From Cyclobacteriaceae bacterium (GTDB taxonomy: Bacteria > Bacteroidota > Bacteroidia > Cytophagales > Cyclobacteriaceae), in contig JAGQYM010000022.1 of the NCBI GenBank assembly GCA_020436085.1, positions 1-61,865 of the forward strand: a stretch of 61,865 nucleotides of DNA. Direction: 5' to 3'. Numbering within the stretch: the stretch's first letter is position 1; the number at the start of each line of letters is the position of its first letter. Shown here in pieces: positions 1 to 9,645 of this stretch. Both the position numbers and the translations under genes were made by a program. The notes beneath the pieces were generated by a model. That model saw nothing but the letters and a program-made list of their open reading frames with translations, made no database searches and was not told the DNA's origin.

Positions 1-3000
1 GTACCGGTATCGCCAGAGCCATTGGGCAGCGCTGCGACAGCGAGCCTTTGCAGTGGAGACGGGAGTTTGAATTATGATTTACAGAACAACATAGATGGGA
101 ACAATGGACTGGTGAGCAGTTTCAGCTGGCAGGCGTCAGCGGACAATCTGAATGTGACGGGGGAGAGTTTAGGCGCACAGGTGACAGGGTTCATCAACGA
201 TCCATTGGTTAACACGAGCAGCACCGATCAGGTAGTGGTTTACAATGTGATACCGACCAGCGGAGGGTGTGTAGGGAATATGTTTACGGTGACGGTTACA
301 GTGAGACCCGAGCCGGTAGGTATGGACGCTACCAAAACAGTTTGTAGCGATGTCTCAATTGATTACAACCTTCTTACCAACGTTGCGCTGCTCGGCAATA
401 ATGTGGGTAGTATTTTCTCATGGGTGGCAGCCGACAATATTGATCCTGATGTAACTGGCGAAAGTACATCACCCGTAGTAGGACCGATAATCACAGATAT
501 TATCACAAACCTGACTAATGTCGATCAAGACGTTGTTTATACAGTAACACCAACCAGCACCAATGGGTGTATTGGCGCTCCTTTCACAATTACTGTAACT
601 ATAAAGCCAGAACCTGTCGGTTTGTCTACCGCTGCTCCGGATATCTGCAGTGGAAGCTCTGTTAACTATGACTTGCAGAACAATGTGAACGTGAGTGGTA
701 ATGTGCTTCCTTCTAATTTCACATGGACGGCTACACCAAATGCTAATGTTACCGGTGAGACAACTTCGCTGAAGTCAGGGTCTGTAATAGACGATATACT
801 TACAAATACAACGACCGTTGATCAGGTTGTTACATACACCGTGACACCAACAGGTCAGGTAGGGGGCTGTCAGGGTAATGCATTTACGATTGACGTTACC
901 GTCAATCCTCGTGCTATCTTCTCTGCGGGACCTGATCTTTCTGTTTGTGTTGACCAGGCTGACATTCAAATCATGGGGTCTGTGACCTTTGCACCGGCTT
1001 CTTACTCTTGGTCTGGTGGCACATTCGATAACCCAACGCTACCGAATCCAAAATATATCTTAAGCCCTGCTGACATGGCGGTGACGGTACCAACTACACG
1101 CACGCTAACGCTAACGGTGACAGCCGCGGGTGCCTGTGCCGCAGAGGCTAAATCAATGACATTGACAATTAACCCGTTGCCTATTGTTGTTTTCTCAGGC
1201 TTTCCAGCTGGATCACCACCACAGATGGCTGAGAATAATGCACCAATAACGTTGACGGGTAATCAGATAGGTGGTGTGTTCACAATTTCTCCGGCCACAT
1301 CCAACATTGGAAGTACTGTACCGAGTCCAGTAGATAAAGCCACGTTTGATCCTGGCGCTGTTGATCTTGGCTCCAACTTTGTCACTTACACCTATACTGA
1401 TCCGAATGGATGTTTGAACGCAACAACTCAGGAAGTAATCGTCAATCCTGTGACGACTGTTGACTTTACGATGCAATACACGATTGGTTCGGCACCTTTC
1501 CCTTTCGTACCTCTTAATGGCCTTGGAGAATTTGAACTTTGCGCCAATGTTGGCCTGGTGAAATTGATTGGTAATCCGGTAGCATCATCGGGGCTACCAC
1601 CTGAGACTCAGTTTACCAGCATACCAGCTTTTGGAGGAGGTCCAGTAGCTTCCATCATATTTGATGGTACTGATTATTTTATGCAGACGAACGGCCTTGT
1701 TTCCCAGACCTATCGAATTCAGTATACCTACAAGAATGCATTCAATGCTATTACGACAAAAATTCGTGATGTAAAGATATTCGCGTCTCCAACTGCAGTT
1801 ATTAGTGTACTGAATAATTGTATAGATAGCGCGATCAATTTTGCGGATGGATCGACTATTCCACCTTCTCCATTTGGTGGATCAATTTCCAGCTGGCAAT
1901 GGAATTTTGGTGTAGGCGAGGGAGCGAGCAATCAGCAAAACCCAAGTTACGTCTACGCTATATCTGGTAACAAACTCGTGTCGCTGACTACTACCACCAC
2001 TCAGGGCTGTTCTAATTCGACCAATTTAAGTGTGAGGGTAGGAGATGTTCCTGTTGTTGACTATGCATGGTCGGCAATTTGTAACAATGACCAAACTAAA
2101 TTCCTCGATGAGACAAATCCTGGATCAATAAGTACCATCACCAACTATACCTGGGATTTTGGTGATGGCGATGTCCTAACCATGCCTCCAGCGACAAATG
2201 TGAATGATCTGATTCCTTCGACTACACACGGGGGCAGGACAACAGGAACCTATAAGGATCCGGAGCATGCCTACGCTGCGTTTGGGACTTATGATACTCA
2301 GCTAACTGTTGATACCGATGATGGGTGTAACAATTCACTGATTCAACGGGTATTTATCCTTCCATTCAGTACAGTCACACCATTGGCTACCGCTGCGTAT
2401 CTTGAGGACTTTGAATTAACGAATGGAGGCTGGGTTGCAGAGGCCAATGCACCAAGTGACACCAGTTGGGTATGGGGAATTCCTTCGGGTGCAACGATCA
2501 ATTCCGCATCGAGTGGAACCAAAGCCTGGTGGACCGGTAAGATAAATAACACTTATTTCCCTAATGAGAAATCGGTGGTGAACGGACCATGTTTTAACCT
2601 GACCCAGCTTGCAAGACCGATGATTGCACTAGACTATTGGTCAGATACCGAAAATAATGTTGATGGTGCAGTTCTGCAGTATTCTACAGATGGAGGAATC
2701 AACTGGAATATCGTTGGCCCTCCTGTTGGTCAGGTGAATCGCGATGAAGGTATCAATTGGTTCAATGGTGTGACCATTCCATCAAACCCTGGTTCGCAAC
2801 CACTCGGAAGCTATGGATGGACAAACAAACTAGGCGGATGGCTAAATGGACGTTTCAATCTGGATATGATTCCAAATGCCGAGAGAGATCAGGTGCGTCT
2901 AAGAATCGCGTTTGCCAGCAATGACCTTAACCCTACCGGACAAACATTTGATGGATTTGCGTTTGACAATGTGTTTGTTGGGAACAAGACCAGAAACGTG

Positions 3001-3975
3001 CTTGTTGAGCATTTCACAAACAACAATCTGCCAGCGAGTGTGGATGGAGATGTATGGCTGGATGATCGCCTAACGGATCAATTCGCGATTCGAAGTGTTT
3101 CAGATTTCAATGACGTTCGTTATCACATTAGTTTTCCTACACCTGACCAATTCAATCAGGAGAACCCAGCTGATCCAGGAGCTCGTGCCTCTTACTACAA
3201 CGTATCTCAGTCACCATCTACTATTATGGATGGTAAGTTGGACGGAGTTAAGTTCAAAGGGAAGTTCACCGACATTACCACGGTGGAAGTCGACCGGAGA
3301 GCGCTGGTAAATCCTCTATTTAATTTGGCACTCGACAGCATTGCTACGAATAATAACAACACAATTACTCCTTGGTTGGCGATAACTGCCACACAGGCAT
3401 TCAGTGCTCCATTGATTGCTCAGGTGGCCTTGGTAGAAAGAACTGTGAATGGCTCGAGAAATGTTGTGCGGAAGCAACTCTTTGGTGCAGACGGCTTAAC
3501 AGTTAATACACCATGGACTGCAGGCCAGACGATCGTGCAGACTAAGGCAGATGTAGTCATAAATGTTCCGATTGTAAATTCTGGTCAACTAGAGCTGGTG
3601 GGCTATATTCAGGATAAGAATACAAAAGAGATTTACCAAAGTATTGTAGTGCCGGCACCAGTCAAGAGAGGTTCCGTGATTGTTGGCCTGGAGAACGAAC
3701 CATTCGATCCGTTGGTCGAACAGATTACGTTGTTCCCCAATCCGGCCAACGGAGAGTTCAATTTTACCGTTCCGGATAACATTCAGCCTGGCTATAGATG
3801 GAGAGTGGCAGATCAGAGGGGGGTAGTTTTGCTCGAAGGAGACTTCGCTAAGCACCAGGACGGAGTATTGTCTGTGGACATCAACGACCTTCCCAATGGA
3901 GTGTATCACGTGATCATCACTGGTAAAGGCGACACCGCAACCTATCGTAAGTTGGTGGTGATGAACCGTAACTAA
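1..3975 (+). CDS. Large secreted PKD/Ig-like repeat protein with T9SS sorting domain (5' partial)
   Basis: The frame is open from base 1, so the true start lies upstream; a TTG at 22 is only an internal codon. Three PKD-like repeats of about 97-100 residues, each opening with a PEP(V/L)G motif, occupy bases 16-306, 307-606 and 607-906. More Ig-like segments and two PKD domains follow (WNFGVG near 1900, YTWDFGDGD near 2150), then a jelly-roll-like domain starting YLEDFEL near 2400 and a region that may be thioredoxin-like (NVLVEHFTNN near 3000). The end has the type IX secretion sorting domain: LFPNPANGEF near 3735, closing with LPNGVYHVII and a basic tail. The protein is therefore probably exported by T9SS and attached to or released from the cell surface, as an adhesin or gliding-associated protein; the ligand is unknown. 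The first repeat uses G-rich codons unlike the rest. It converges with the kinase gene and overlaps it by 4 bases. Confidence 0.88.
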   Translation, partial: VPVSPEPLGSAATASLCSGDGSLNYDLQNNIDGNNGLVSSFSWQASADNLNVTGESLGAQVTGFINDPLVNTSSTDQVVVYNVIPTSGGCVGNMFTVTVTVRPEPVGMDATKTVCSDVSIDYNLLTNVALLGNNVGSIFSWVAADNIDPDVTGESTSPVVGPIITDIITNLTNVDQDVVYTVTPTSTNGCIGAPFTITVTIKPEPVGLSTAAPDICSGSSVNYDLQNNVNVSGNVLPSNFTWTATPNANVTGETTSLKSGSVIDDILTNTTTVDQVVTYTVTPTGQVGGCQGNAFTIDVTVNPRAIFSAGPDLSVCVDQADIQIMGSVTFAPASYSWSGGTFDNPTLPNPKYILSPADMAVTVPTTRTLTLTVTAAGACAAEAKSMTLTINPLPIVVFSGFPAGSPPQMAENNAPITLTGNQIGGVFTISPATSNIGSTVPSPVDKATFDPGAVDLGSNFVTYTYTDPNGCLNATTQEVIVNPVTTVDFTMQYTIGSAPFPFVPLNGLGEFELCANVGLVKLIGNPVASSGLPPETQFTSIPAFGGGPVASIIFDGTDYFMQTNGLVSQTYRIQYTYKNAFNAITTKIRDVKIFASPTAVISVLNNCIDSAINFADGSTIPPSPFGGSISSWQWNFGVGEGASNQQNPSYVYAISGNKLVSLTTTTTQGCSNSTNLSVRVGDVPVVDYAWSAICNNDQTKFLDETNPGSISTITNYTWDFGDGDVLTMPPATNVNDLIPSTTHGGRTTGTYKDPEHAYAAFGTYDTQLTVDTDDGCNNSLIQRVFILPFSTVTPLATAAYLEDFELTNGGWVAEANAPSDTSWVWGIPSGATINSASSGTKAWWTGKINNTYFPNEKSVVNGPCFNLTQLARPMIALDYWSDTENNVDGAVLQYSTDGGINWNIVGPPVGQVNRDEGINWFNGVTIPSNPGSQPLGSYGWTNKLGGWLNGRFNLDMIPNAERDQVRLRIAFASNDLNPTGQTFDGFAFDNVFVGNKTRNVLVEHFTNNNLPASVDGDVWLDDRLTDQFAIRSVSDFNDVRYHISFPTPDQFNQENPADPGARASYYNVSQSPSTIMDGKLDGVKFKGKFTDITTVEVDRRALVNPLFNLALDSIATNNNNTITPWLAITATQAFSAPLIAQVALVERTVNGSRNVVRKQLFGADGLTVNTPWTAGQTIVQTKADVVINVPIVNSGQLELVGYIQDKNTKEIYQSIVVPAPVKRGSVIVGLENEPFDPLVEQITLFPNPANGEFNFTVPDNIQPGYRWRVADQRGVVLLEGDFAKHQDGVLSVDINDLPNGVYHVIITGKGDTATYRKLVVMNRN

Positions 3976-5891
3976 TAACCCATCTCTTTTAGTTCAGCAA
4001 GGGCTGCCGTGAGGCGACCACAAAAGGTCTCAGAAAGGCTCTCTATTTTTTTATTATCTCTATCTCCTTCAGATAGTGCAATGGTTTCTATTTCAACTGC
4101 GATATCTCTTGTAGTGCCCATTCCGACCATCGTAAGTGTTGGTTTCACTTTGTGGACAACCTTTTCAAGGTTGATCCAATCCATGGCCATCATATGAGTT
4201 GATATCTCCTCGACAGTTTTCGGTATTGCAGTCATGAATGAGGACACAATCTCTCTTATGAAGTCGTCATTTCCACCGGATATCTTTTCCAGGTGCGACA
4301 GGTCAATCAGCTTTTGTGGTGCTACGGGTTCTTTTAGCTCACTCTTGATCAGCTTCAATTGGTTAAACTTTACAAGAACAGAAAAGAGGTTTTCTGGAGT
4401 AAAGGGTTTGCCAATGCAATCATTCATTCCCGCGCTTAGACATCGCTCAATATCCTTCGAAGTAGCGTTTGCTGTTAGGGCGATGATAGGGACCTGATTC
4501 TTCGGAGCACTTCCCATCCTTATCGCTTTTGTTGCCTCAAACCCATCCATCACAGGCATCTGGATATCCATGAGTATGAGGTCATAATTATTATTGCGGA
4601 CTTTTTCCAATGCCACGTAGCCGTTTTCAGCGACATCAGTTTGACACTCCCACATTTTCAGAATACTTGTCGCATAAAGGCGGTTAATGTCATTGTCCTC
4701 TGCCAGTAAAATCCTAAGATTCTTAAGGCTTATCTGATCTGCTCGCTGACGATGGATGATGGAAGCATTTTCTTCGATGTCATTTGTCTTTCCAATCTGG
4801 TAGGGGATAACTACGCTAAAGGTGGTTCCCACGTCTTCTTCACTCTCCACCGTGATCTTGCCCTTTTGCAATTCTACCAGCTGCTTTACAATGGTCAGTC
4901 CCAGTCCCGTGCCTCCGTATTTTCTGGTCACACTTGCATCCGCCTGGCTGAAGCTTTCAAAAATGGTATTCAGTTTGTCAGACGGAATGCCAATGCCGGT
5001 ATCTTCAACATTGATTTTGATAAACTGCGTTTTAGTGGTTGCCTTTTCTAAGGTGCCAATTATTTTGATTTGACCTGCATGAGTGAACTTAAGTGCATTG
5101 CTGATCAGATTGATCAAGATCTGATTCAGCCGAAAGGGATCACCTACAAGAATGCTACTTATGCCAGCCTCCAATGAAAAGGAGAGATCAATTCCCTTTT
5201 GCTTCGACTGTACGCTGAAGGAATCGACAATAGACCTAAGCAGGTCATTAATATTGAACCCGATTTGCTCGAAGTTAAGCTTACCAGATTCGATTGATGC
5301 AAGGTCAAGAATGTCGTTGATGATAACCTTCAGGTTGTCGGCTGCGCTCTTGATGGCGTTAAGGTAAGTGGCTTGTTCCTTCTCCGTGGGGTTCTGGCTG
5401 AGCAAGGTGGCCATACCCGCTATGCCGTTTATAGGAGTACGTATTTCGTGGCTAACGTTAGCAAGGAATTGCTCTTTTGCTTTTTGGGCGCGAAGGAGTT
5501 CGGCTGCATCTTCCTTTCTTTGTGTGATGTCTCGGCAGTCCAAAATCAACCCCTCAATTTTCTCTTTGTGTTTGAGGTTTATAGAGTTGAATTCCAGGTA
5601 CTTATAGGAACCATCTTTACATAAAAATTGAAACTCGATCGACTCGTTGAATCTCTTCTTGGTGCTCGCCTTGTACTCTTTTTTGAAGTCGGCCAGAGTC
5701 TCGGGTAGGATCAATTCAAAGAATGTCTGGCCTACCAGGCTTCCGGGTTTGTAGCCAAGCGTTTCTTCTACTGAGTCATTGTGATAGAGAATCTCACCGT
5801 CATAATCCACGATGAAAATAATATCCGAACCATCTTCTACTACAGACTTATAGAAGAGTCCTTTCTTGACATATTCTTTTAAGTTCGTCAT
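3972..5891 (-). CDS. Hybrid sensor histidine kinase (PAS-HisKA-HATPase-REC-HPt)
   Basis: This 639-residue kinase has no clear membrane segment, so it probably senses a cytoplasmic signal. Order: PAS domain (about 18-125), HisKA with the H-box NVSHEIRTPING (phospho-accepting His148), HATPase with N-box NLISNALKFTH and G-boxes DTGIGI and GGTGLGL, receiver domain (390-510) with acceptor Asp442 in LMDIQMPVMDG, and a C-terminal HPt domain with His580 in VVHKVKPTLTMVG. A full internal His-Asp-His relay is thus present, ready to pass phosphate to a separate receiver. The obvious partner is the NtrC-type regulator just upstream: its stop codon directly abuts this ATG, so the two are one transcription unit. 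The PAS domain and unknown ligand leave the stimulus undefined. Its 3' end overlaps the convergent secreted-protein gene by 4 bases. Confidence 0.95.
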   Translation of the reverse strand: MTNLKEYVKKGLFYKSVVEDGSDIIFIVDYDGEILYHNDSVEETLGYKPGSLVGQTFFELILPETLADFKKEYKASTKKRFNESIEFQFLCKDGSYKYLEFNSINLKHKEKIEGLILDCRDITQRKEDAAELLRAQKAKEQFLANVSHEIRTPINGIAGMATLLSQNPTEKEQATYLNAIKSAADNLKVIINDILDLASIESGKLNFEQIGFNINDLLRSIVDSFSVQSKQKGIDLSFSLEAGISSILVGDPFRLNQILINLISNALKFTHAGQIKIIGTLEKATTKTQFIKINVEDTGIGIPSDKLNTIFESFSQADASVTRKYGGTGLGLTIVKQLVELQKGKITVESEEDVGTTFSVVIPYQIGKTNDIEENASIIHRQRADQISLKNLRILLAEDNDINRLYATSILKMWECQTDVAENGYVALEKVRNNNYDLILMDIQMPVMDGFEATKAIRMGSAPKNQVPIIALTANATSKDIERCLSAGMNDCIGKPFTPENLFSVLVKFNQLKLIKSELKEPVAPQKLIDLSHLEKISGGNDDFIREIVSSFMTAIPKTVEEISTHMMAMDWINLEKVVHKVKPTLTMVGMGTTRDIAVEIETIALSEGDRDNKKIESLSETFCGRLTAALAELKEMGY

Positions 5892-7250
5892 CTATATGCC
5901 AGCCTCTTCCATTTCTTTCAGATATCGGTAAATGGAAGATTTACCAATACCCAGCCTTTGAGCAACTTCTAAAACGTTGTTATCATATTTGTTCAAAAAG
6001 TTGCGTATGATGTGATACATGTACTGTTGGAGGGTCATCTCCTTCAGCATAAATGAATCACGAGTTGTGTTCGAAAACGTAATATCTTCCGCATTTACCT
6101 GGTTGTCTTGAGACATCACCGCAGCCAACTCAATAATGGATTTGAGTTCCCTGATGTTACCCGGAAACGGATAGCTCAATAATTTCTCCTGAGCTTCCGC
6201 AGTAATTTTATATTTCTTTGACTTGTTCTCGTTGGCAAACTGATCGAGGAAATATTTGGCGATCAACACAACATCTTTGTCGCGCTCACGCAAGGGAGGG
6301 AGGTGAATCGGAAGGCCAAGCAACCGATAATAAAGGTCCTCACGAAACTTCCCGTTCTTAACGTCTTCCTGAAGATTGCGATGCGTAGCTACGATTATAC
6401 GCACATCGACTTTGATCACTTCATTACCTCCAACTCTGGTCAGTTCACGCTCTTGTAAGACCCTAAGCAACTTGGATTGGAGGTTCAGGTCCATTTCACC
6501 AATTTCGTCCAGGAACAGAGTGCCGCCTTCCGCTTCTTCGAATTTCCCGATCCTTCTTGCAGCAGCACCAGTGAACGCACCTTTCTCATGACCAAATAAT
6601 TCACTTTCGATCAGCTCTTTTGGGATAGCTGCAATATTGACAGCAACCAATCTCTTTTTCTTTCGCGGTGAGTTGTAGTGTATGGCCTTAGCCACGAGTT
6701 CCTTTCCTGTTCCTGTTTCACCAGTGATGGATACGGTGATATTGGTATTGAGGGATTTCTCGATTAAGCCAAAAACCTTCTTGAGTGCGGTACTATTGCC
6801 AATGATGCTTTTCTCAAACTCGTATTTGGTGTTAATCTCTTCCTTCAGCCTGTCAATTTCCCGGATTAGAGATGTTTTGTTTCGAGCATTGTTGATGGAA
6901 TTAAGAATCCGATCTTTTGCGTCTTCGTCTTTGCTGATATAATCATAAGCACCGGCCTTTAACAGTTCTACAGCAGTACCAATTTTTTCCTGAGCTGATA
7001 CTATGATCACGTTGATATCAGGGTCAAAGGCCTTTATCTCTTTCAATACGGCCTCACCTGGCATATCGGGCAGTGAGTAGTCCAATGTGATTACAGAAGG
7101 TCGTTTGTTAAGCGCGTTGATACAATCCTTACCTGTGTTAAAATACTCTACCTCGAAGTCAGGATTCAAACTAAGGACATACTGTAGAAATTTGGTATAC
7201 GTAGGATCGTCCTCAACCACGAATATTTTTACAGGATCCTTCTCGTACAT
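5892..7250 (-). CDS. Sigma-54-dependent response regulator, NtrC family
   Basis: A 452-residue activator with the classic three parts. The receiver domain (about 6-120) has the acidic pocket VVEDD and acceptor Asp57 in ITLDYSLPD. The AAA+ domain has Walker A GETGTGKE (177-184), the sigma-54-contacting loop GAFTGA (224-229), and Walker B GGTLFLDEIGE. The C-terminal Fis-type helix-turn-helix (about 410-450) includes VAQRLGIGKSSIYRYLKE. It should open sigma-54 promoters by ATP hydrolysis after phosphorylation. First gene of the two-gene operon with the hybrid kinase, whose HPt domain is the likely phosphate donor. Target promoters are not evident in the window. The GAFTGA loop is intact, so it should be a true sigma-54 activator rather than a TyrR-like derivative. 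Confidence 0.96.
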   Translation of the reverse strand: MYEKDPVKIFVVEDDPTYTKFLQYVLSLNPDFEVEYFNTGKDCINALNKRPSVITLDYSLPDMPGEAVLKEIKAFDPDINVIIVSAQEKIGTAVELLKAGAYDYISKDEDAKDRILNSINNARNKTSLIREIDRLKEEINTKYEFEKSIIGNSTALKKVFGLIEKSLNTNITVSITGETGTGKELVAKAIHYNSPRKKKRLVAVNIAAIPKELIESELFGHEKGAFTGAAARRIGKFEEAEGGTLFLDEIGEMDLNLQSKLLRVLQERELTRVGGNEVIKVDVRIIVATHRNLQEDVKNGKFREDLYYRLLGLPIHLPPLRERDKDVVLIAKYFLDQFANENKSKKYKITAEAQEKLLSYPFPGNIRELKSIIELAAVMSQDNQVNAEDITFSNTTRDSFMLKEMTLQQYMYHIIRNFLNKYDNNVLEVAQRLGIGKSSIYRYLKEMEEAGI

Positions 7251-7362
7251 GTGTAAGATTTAATGACAAGGTAAATTAATTGCCCTACTTTATTTCTGCA
7301 AAACTTTCATAATTTACACTTATTCCTCTTTTTTACGTATCACCAAAAACAATACTGCAGGC

Positions 7363-7830
7363 ATGATGCCCGAATTCGAAAAGTTGGAAAATAGTGAAGT
7401 GGAATTAATGCTAAAAGCTCCAATACTGGCATGTATTCTAATTGCTGGAGCGGATGACCATATTGACAATAGGGAGATCAGGGAGAGCATTGAAATGGCG
7501 AAGGTGAAACACAAAAAATTCAAAGCCAGTCCCTTGGCTAAGTTTTATCTTCTCGTGGCAGAGGATTTTGAGGATAAGTTGAAAATCGTACTTCAAAGCT
7601 ATCCTGTAAAAGCAGCTGCCCGAAACAAAATTATTGTCGAGGAACTTGCCGGCCTCAATAATGTTCTGCCCAAGCTTGAGAAGCAGTTTGCTATCGATTT
7701 TTATACCAGTATCAAGGACATTGCTCAGAGAATTGCTGAGTCATCCGGTGGGTTGCTGGGGATAAGGTCGGTAGGAGAAGAAGAGGCACGACTGGTTGAG
7801 CTGCCGATGATTACGCCACCTTCAAACTAA
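7363..7830 (+). CDS. TerB-like hypothetical protein
   Basis: A 155-residue soluble, mostly helical protein. The stretch ILIAGADDHIDNREI (about 25-40) recalls the acidic helix-loop-helix of TerB-like proteins, where an aDGxid..E pattern coordinates a metal; the match is by eye and partial. No signal peptide or membrane segment. Two adjacent ATGs (7363, 7366) could both start it. It is divergent from the sigma-54 regulator across a 112-base gap and lies 10 bases before a rhomboid protease gene, with holA close behind, so a three-gene operon is likely. Function unknown; the TerB link would suggest a role in membrane-associated stress sensing, which is only an inference. Confidence 0.75.
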   Translation: MMPEFEKLENSEVELMLKAPILACILIAGADDHIDNREIRESIEMAKVKHKKFKASPLAKFYLLVAEDFEDKLKIVLQSYPVKAAARNKIIVEELAGLNNVLPKLEKQFAIDFYTSIKDIAQRIAESSGGLLGIRSVGEEEARLVELPMITPPSN

Positions 7831-7840
7831 CCTACGTCCA

Positions 7841-8410
7841 GTGACAAGGGAATCACCCGGCCTCTGGGGCAGTTCGATCATACCTGCGCGCCTCGTCTTT
7901 CTGATGTGGCTCGCGTATAGCATGCAGTTTCTTTACGGCATTCAGATCGGCTTTCTGGGTATGAAACCTCGAACACTTGAGGGTATCCCTGGCATATTCC
8001 TGGCGCCACTTATCCATGGTAGTTTATCGCATCTTATTTCAAATACCATTCCGCTGCTATTTCTGGGATCTGCGCTGTTCTTTTTTTATGAGCGTATCGG
8101 TCGGACTGTTTTCTTCAGATGCTACTTTATTACCAATATTCTGGTGTGGCTGCTAAGCCCGAGAATGTCTTATCATATTGGTGCTAGTGGATTGGTATAC
8201 GGACTGTCTTCATTCCTCATTTTCTTTGGCTTGTTGAGAAAAGATTTCCTGTCGCTTCTGATTTCGGTTGGGGTGATCGTCATGTATGGTGGAATTTTTT
8301 ATGGTATTTTGCCATCAGATCCCGGGATATCCTGGGAATCGCATTTGGCCGGTGCCATCGTTGGAATGGTCACTGCCTTTAATTTGAAGGACAGACAGAA
8401 AGTAGGCTAA
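7841..8410 (+). CDS. Rhomboid family intramembrane serine protease
   Basis: A 189-residue polytopic membrane protein with about six membrane segments. It carries the rhomboid hallmarks: HLISNT in the second segment (His64 and Asn68, the oxyanion-side residues), the nucleophile motif GASG (Ser116), and the catalytic His168 in ESHLAGAIVGM. It should cleave transmembrane substrates within the inner membrane; the substrate is unknown. The start used is GTG at 7841, 10 bases after the preceding stop; an ATG a little downstream (MWLAY) would cut into the first membrane segment. It sits between a TerB-like gene and holA on the same strand. Confidence 0.9.
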   Translation: MTRESPGLWGSSIIPARLVFLMWLAYSMQFLYGIQIGFLGMKPRTLEGIPGIFLAPLIHGSLSHLISNTIPLLFLGSALFFFYERIGRTVFFRCYFITNILVWLLSPRMSYHIGASGLVYGLSSFLIFFGLLRKDFLSLLISVGVIVMYGGIFYGILPSDPGISWESHLAGAIVGMVTAFNLKDRQKVG

Positions 8411-8414
8411 AATA

Positions 8415-9437
8415 TTGGATACCGCTGCAAAGAAGATCCTGGACGATCTTAAAAAAGGAAAAGTGTCGCCTGTATACGTCCTACAGGGAGAGGAAACCTT
8501 CTACATTGATCTAATAGCTGAGTATATCGAGGAAAACGTGCTGTCGGAATCCGAAAAAGGATTTAACCAGGTAGTAATGTATGGCAAGGACGCTTCGGTA
8601 GCCTCCATACTTACCAATGCCAAACGGTTTCCGATGATGTCAGAGAAACAGGTGGTAATTGTGAGGGAGGCACAAGAGATATCTGACCTTCAGAAGGAAA
8701 CCGGAGCGAGATTGATGCTCGACTATGTCTCTAACCCAACACCATCCACTGTATTGGTACTCTGCCACAAGCACAAGTCGTTGGACAAGCGTAGAGAGCT
8801 CGGGAAGAAGATCGACAAGCTGACAGTCTCAGCCAACTTCAAGAAGCCTTATGAGAATCAGCTCCCGGATTTCATTTCGACATATGTAAAGGAAAAGGGA
8901 TTTGGAATTAACGATGATGCTGTCCGTGTGCTTTGCGAATATGTCGGCAACGACCTAAAGCGGCTGGCTAATGAATTGGATAAAGTCATGATCGCGTCAG
9001 CGAAGGGTGAGACACTGGTTGCCGAAAAGGTAATGGCTCAGGTGGGCATAAGCCGTGAGTACAACATTTTCGAATTGCAAAAAGCCCTGGTTAAGAAGGA
9101 CGCAGTTCAGGCGAATAAGATCGTAAACTACTTTGAAAGCAATACCAAGAAGAATCCCTTGATTCCCGCTGTGGCTTTTCTTTATTCCTTCTATAGCAAG
9201 TTACTAGTGGCTTCAACCGCCCCAGACAAAAGTGATAGGGGACTGGTTAGCCACTTGAAGATTAACCCCTACGCTGCGCGTGACTATTCGAGCGCATTGC
9301 GAAATTATTCCACATCGCAATTATCAAATTGTGTGCAGTGCATCGCTCAAGCGGATCTCAAACTGAAGGGAGTGAATTCGAGTGCTTCAGGTGAAGGACA
9401 GATTTTGCGTGAGCTTGTTTATAAGCTGATTCACTGA
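8415..9437 (+). CDS. holA: DNA polymerase III subunit delta
   Basis: At 340 residues this fits the usual HolA length. It is the clamp-loader wrench that opens the beta sliding clamp. The N-terminus SPVYVLQGEETFYIDLIAEY matches the typical start of the first domain, where other family members read ...YLLyGeEpyLi...; the middle has CEYVGNDLKRLANELDK, the conserved helical segment of domain II, and the C-terminal helical domain ends in LRELVYKLIH. The first codon is TTG at 8415, four bases after the rhomboid stop, with AGTAGG just upstream as a possible ribosome site. No membrane or export signal. Confidence 0.92.
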   Translation: MDTAAKKILDDLKKGKVSPVYVLQGEETFYIDLIAEYIEENVLSESEKGFNQVVMYGKDASVASILTNAKRFPMMSEKQVVIVREAQEISDLQKETGARLMLDYVSNPTPSTVLVLCHKHKSLDKRRELGKKIDKLTVSANFKKPYENQLPDFISTYVKEKGFGINDDAVRVLCEYVGNDLKRLANELDKVMIASAKGETLVAEKVMAQVGISREYNIFELQKALVKKDAVQANKIVNYFESNTKKNPLIPAVAFLYSFYSKLLVASTAPDKSDRGLVSHLKINPYAARDYSSALRNYSTSQLSNCVQCIAQADLKLKGVNSSASGEGQILRELVYKLIH

Positions 9438-9536
9438 TAGTTCTGACTTTTAATCTTAAGTAAAAGTTTGGTAGAAACCTTCAACGAATAGTTCAAGTTA
9501 TTGAATCTCTAATCGCTAAAATCTCGTTTTTATCAC

Positions 9537-9544
9537 TAGTTTTG
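9537..9544 (+). promoter_or_regulatory. Possible -7 element (TAGTTTTG) before the TPR gene
   Basis: TAGTTTTG fits the Bacteroidota -7 consensus TAnnTTTG. A TTG about 23 bases upstream (9511-9513) could be the -33 box. It lies in the 208-base gap after holA and would leave a leader of about 100 bases before the ATG at 9646. Sequence match only. Confidence 0.35.
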
Positions 9545-9645
9545 AGCCAATGCTTCCCATTTTTTAGTTTTTGCTTGGGACCATTTTTTAAACTTAGTCG
9601 ACAATATTTTTTCGATTGCCCAGTTGTAGCGAAAAACGCTTTTCA

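Noticed and set aside
4009-5624. Several plus-strand frames opposite the kinase
   Set aside because: The kinase frame carries all catalytic motifs, and the opposite frames have no start context or known domains.
7251-7362. Sigma-54 promoter in the gap in front of the NtrC-type regulator
   Set aside because: No GG-N10-GC pattern with the right surroundings was found there by eye.
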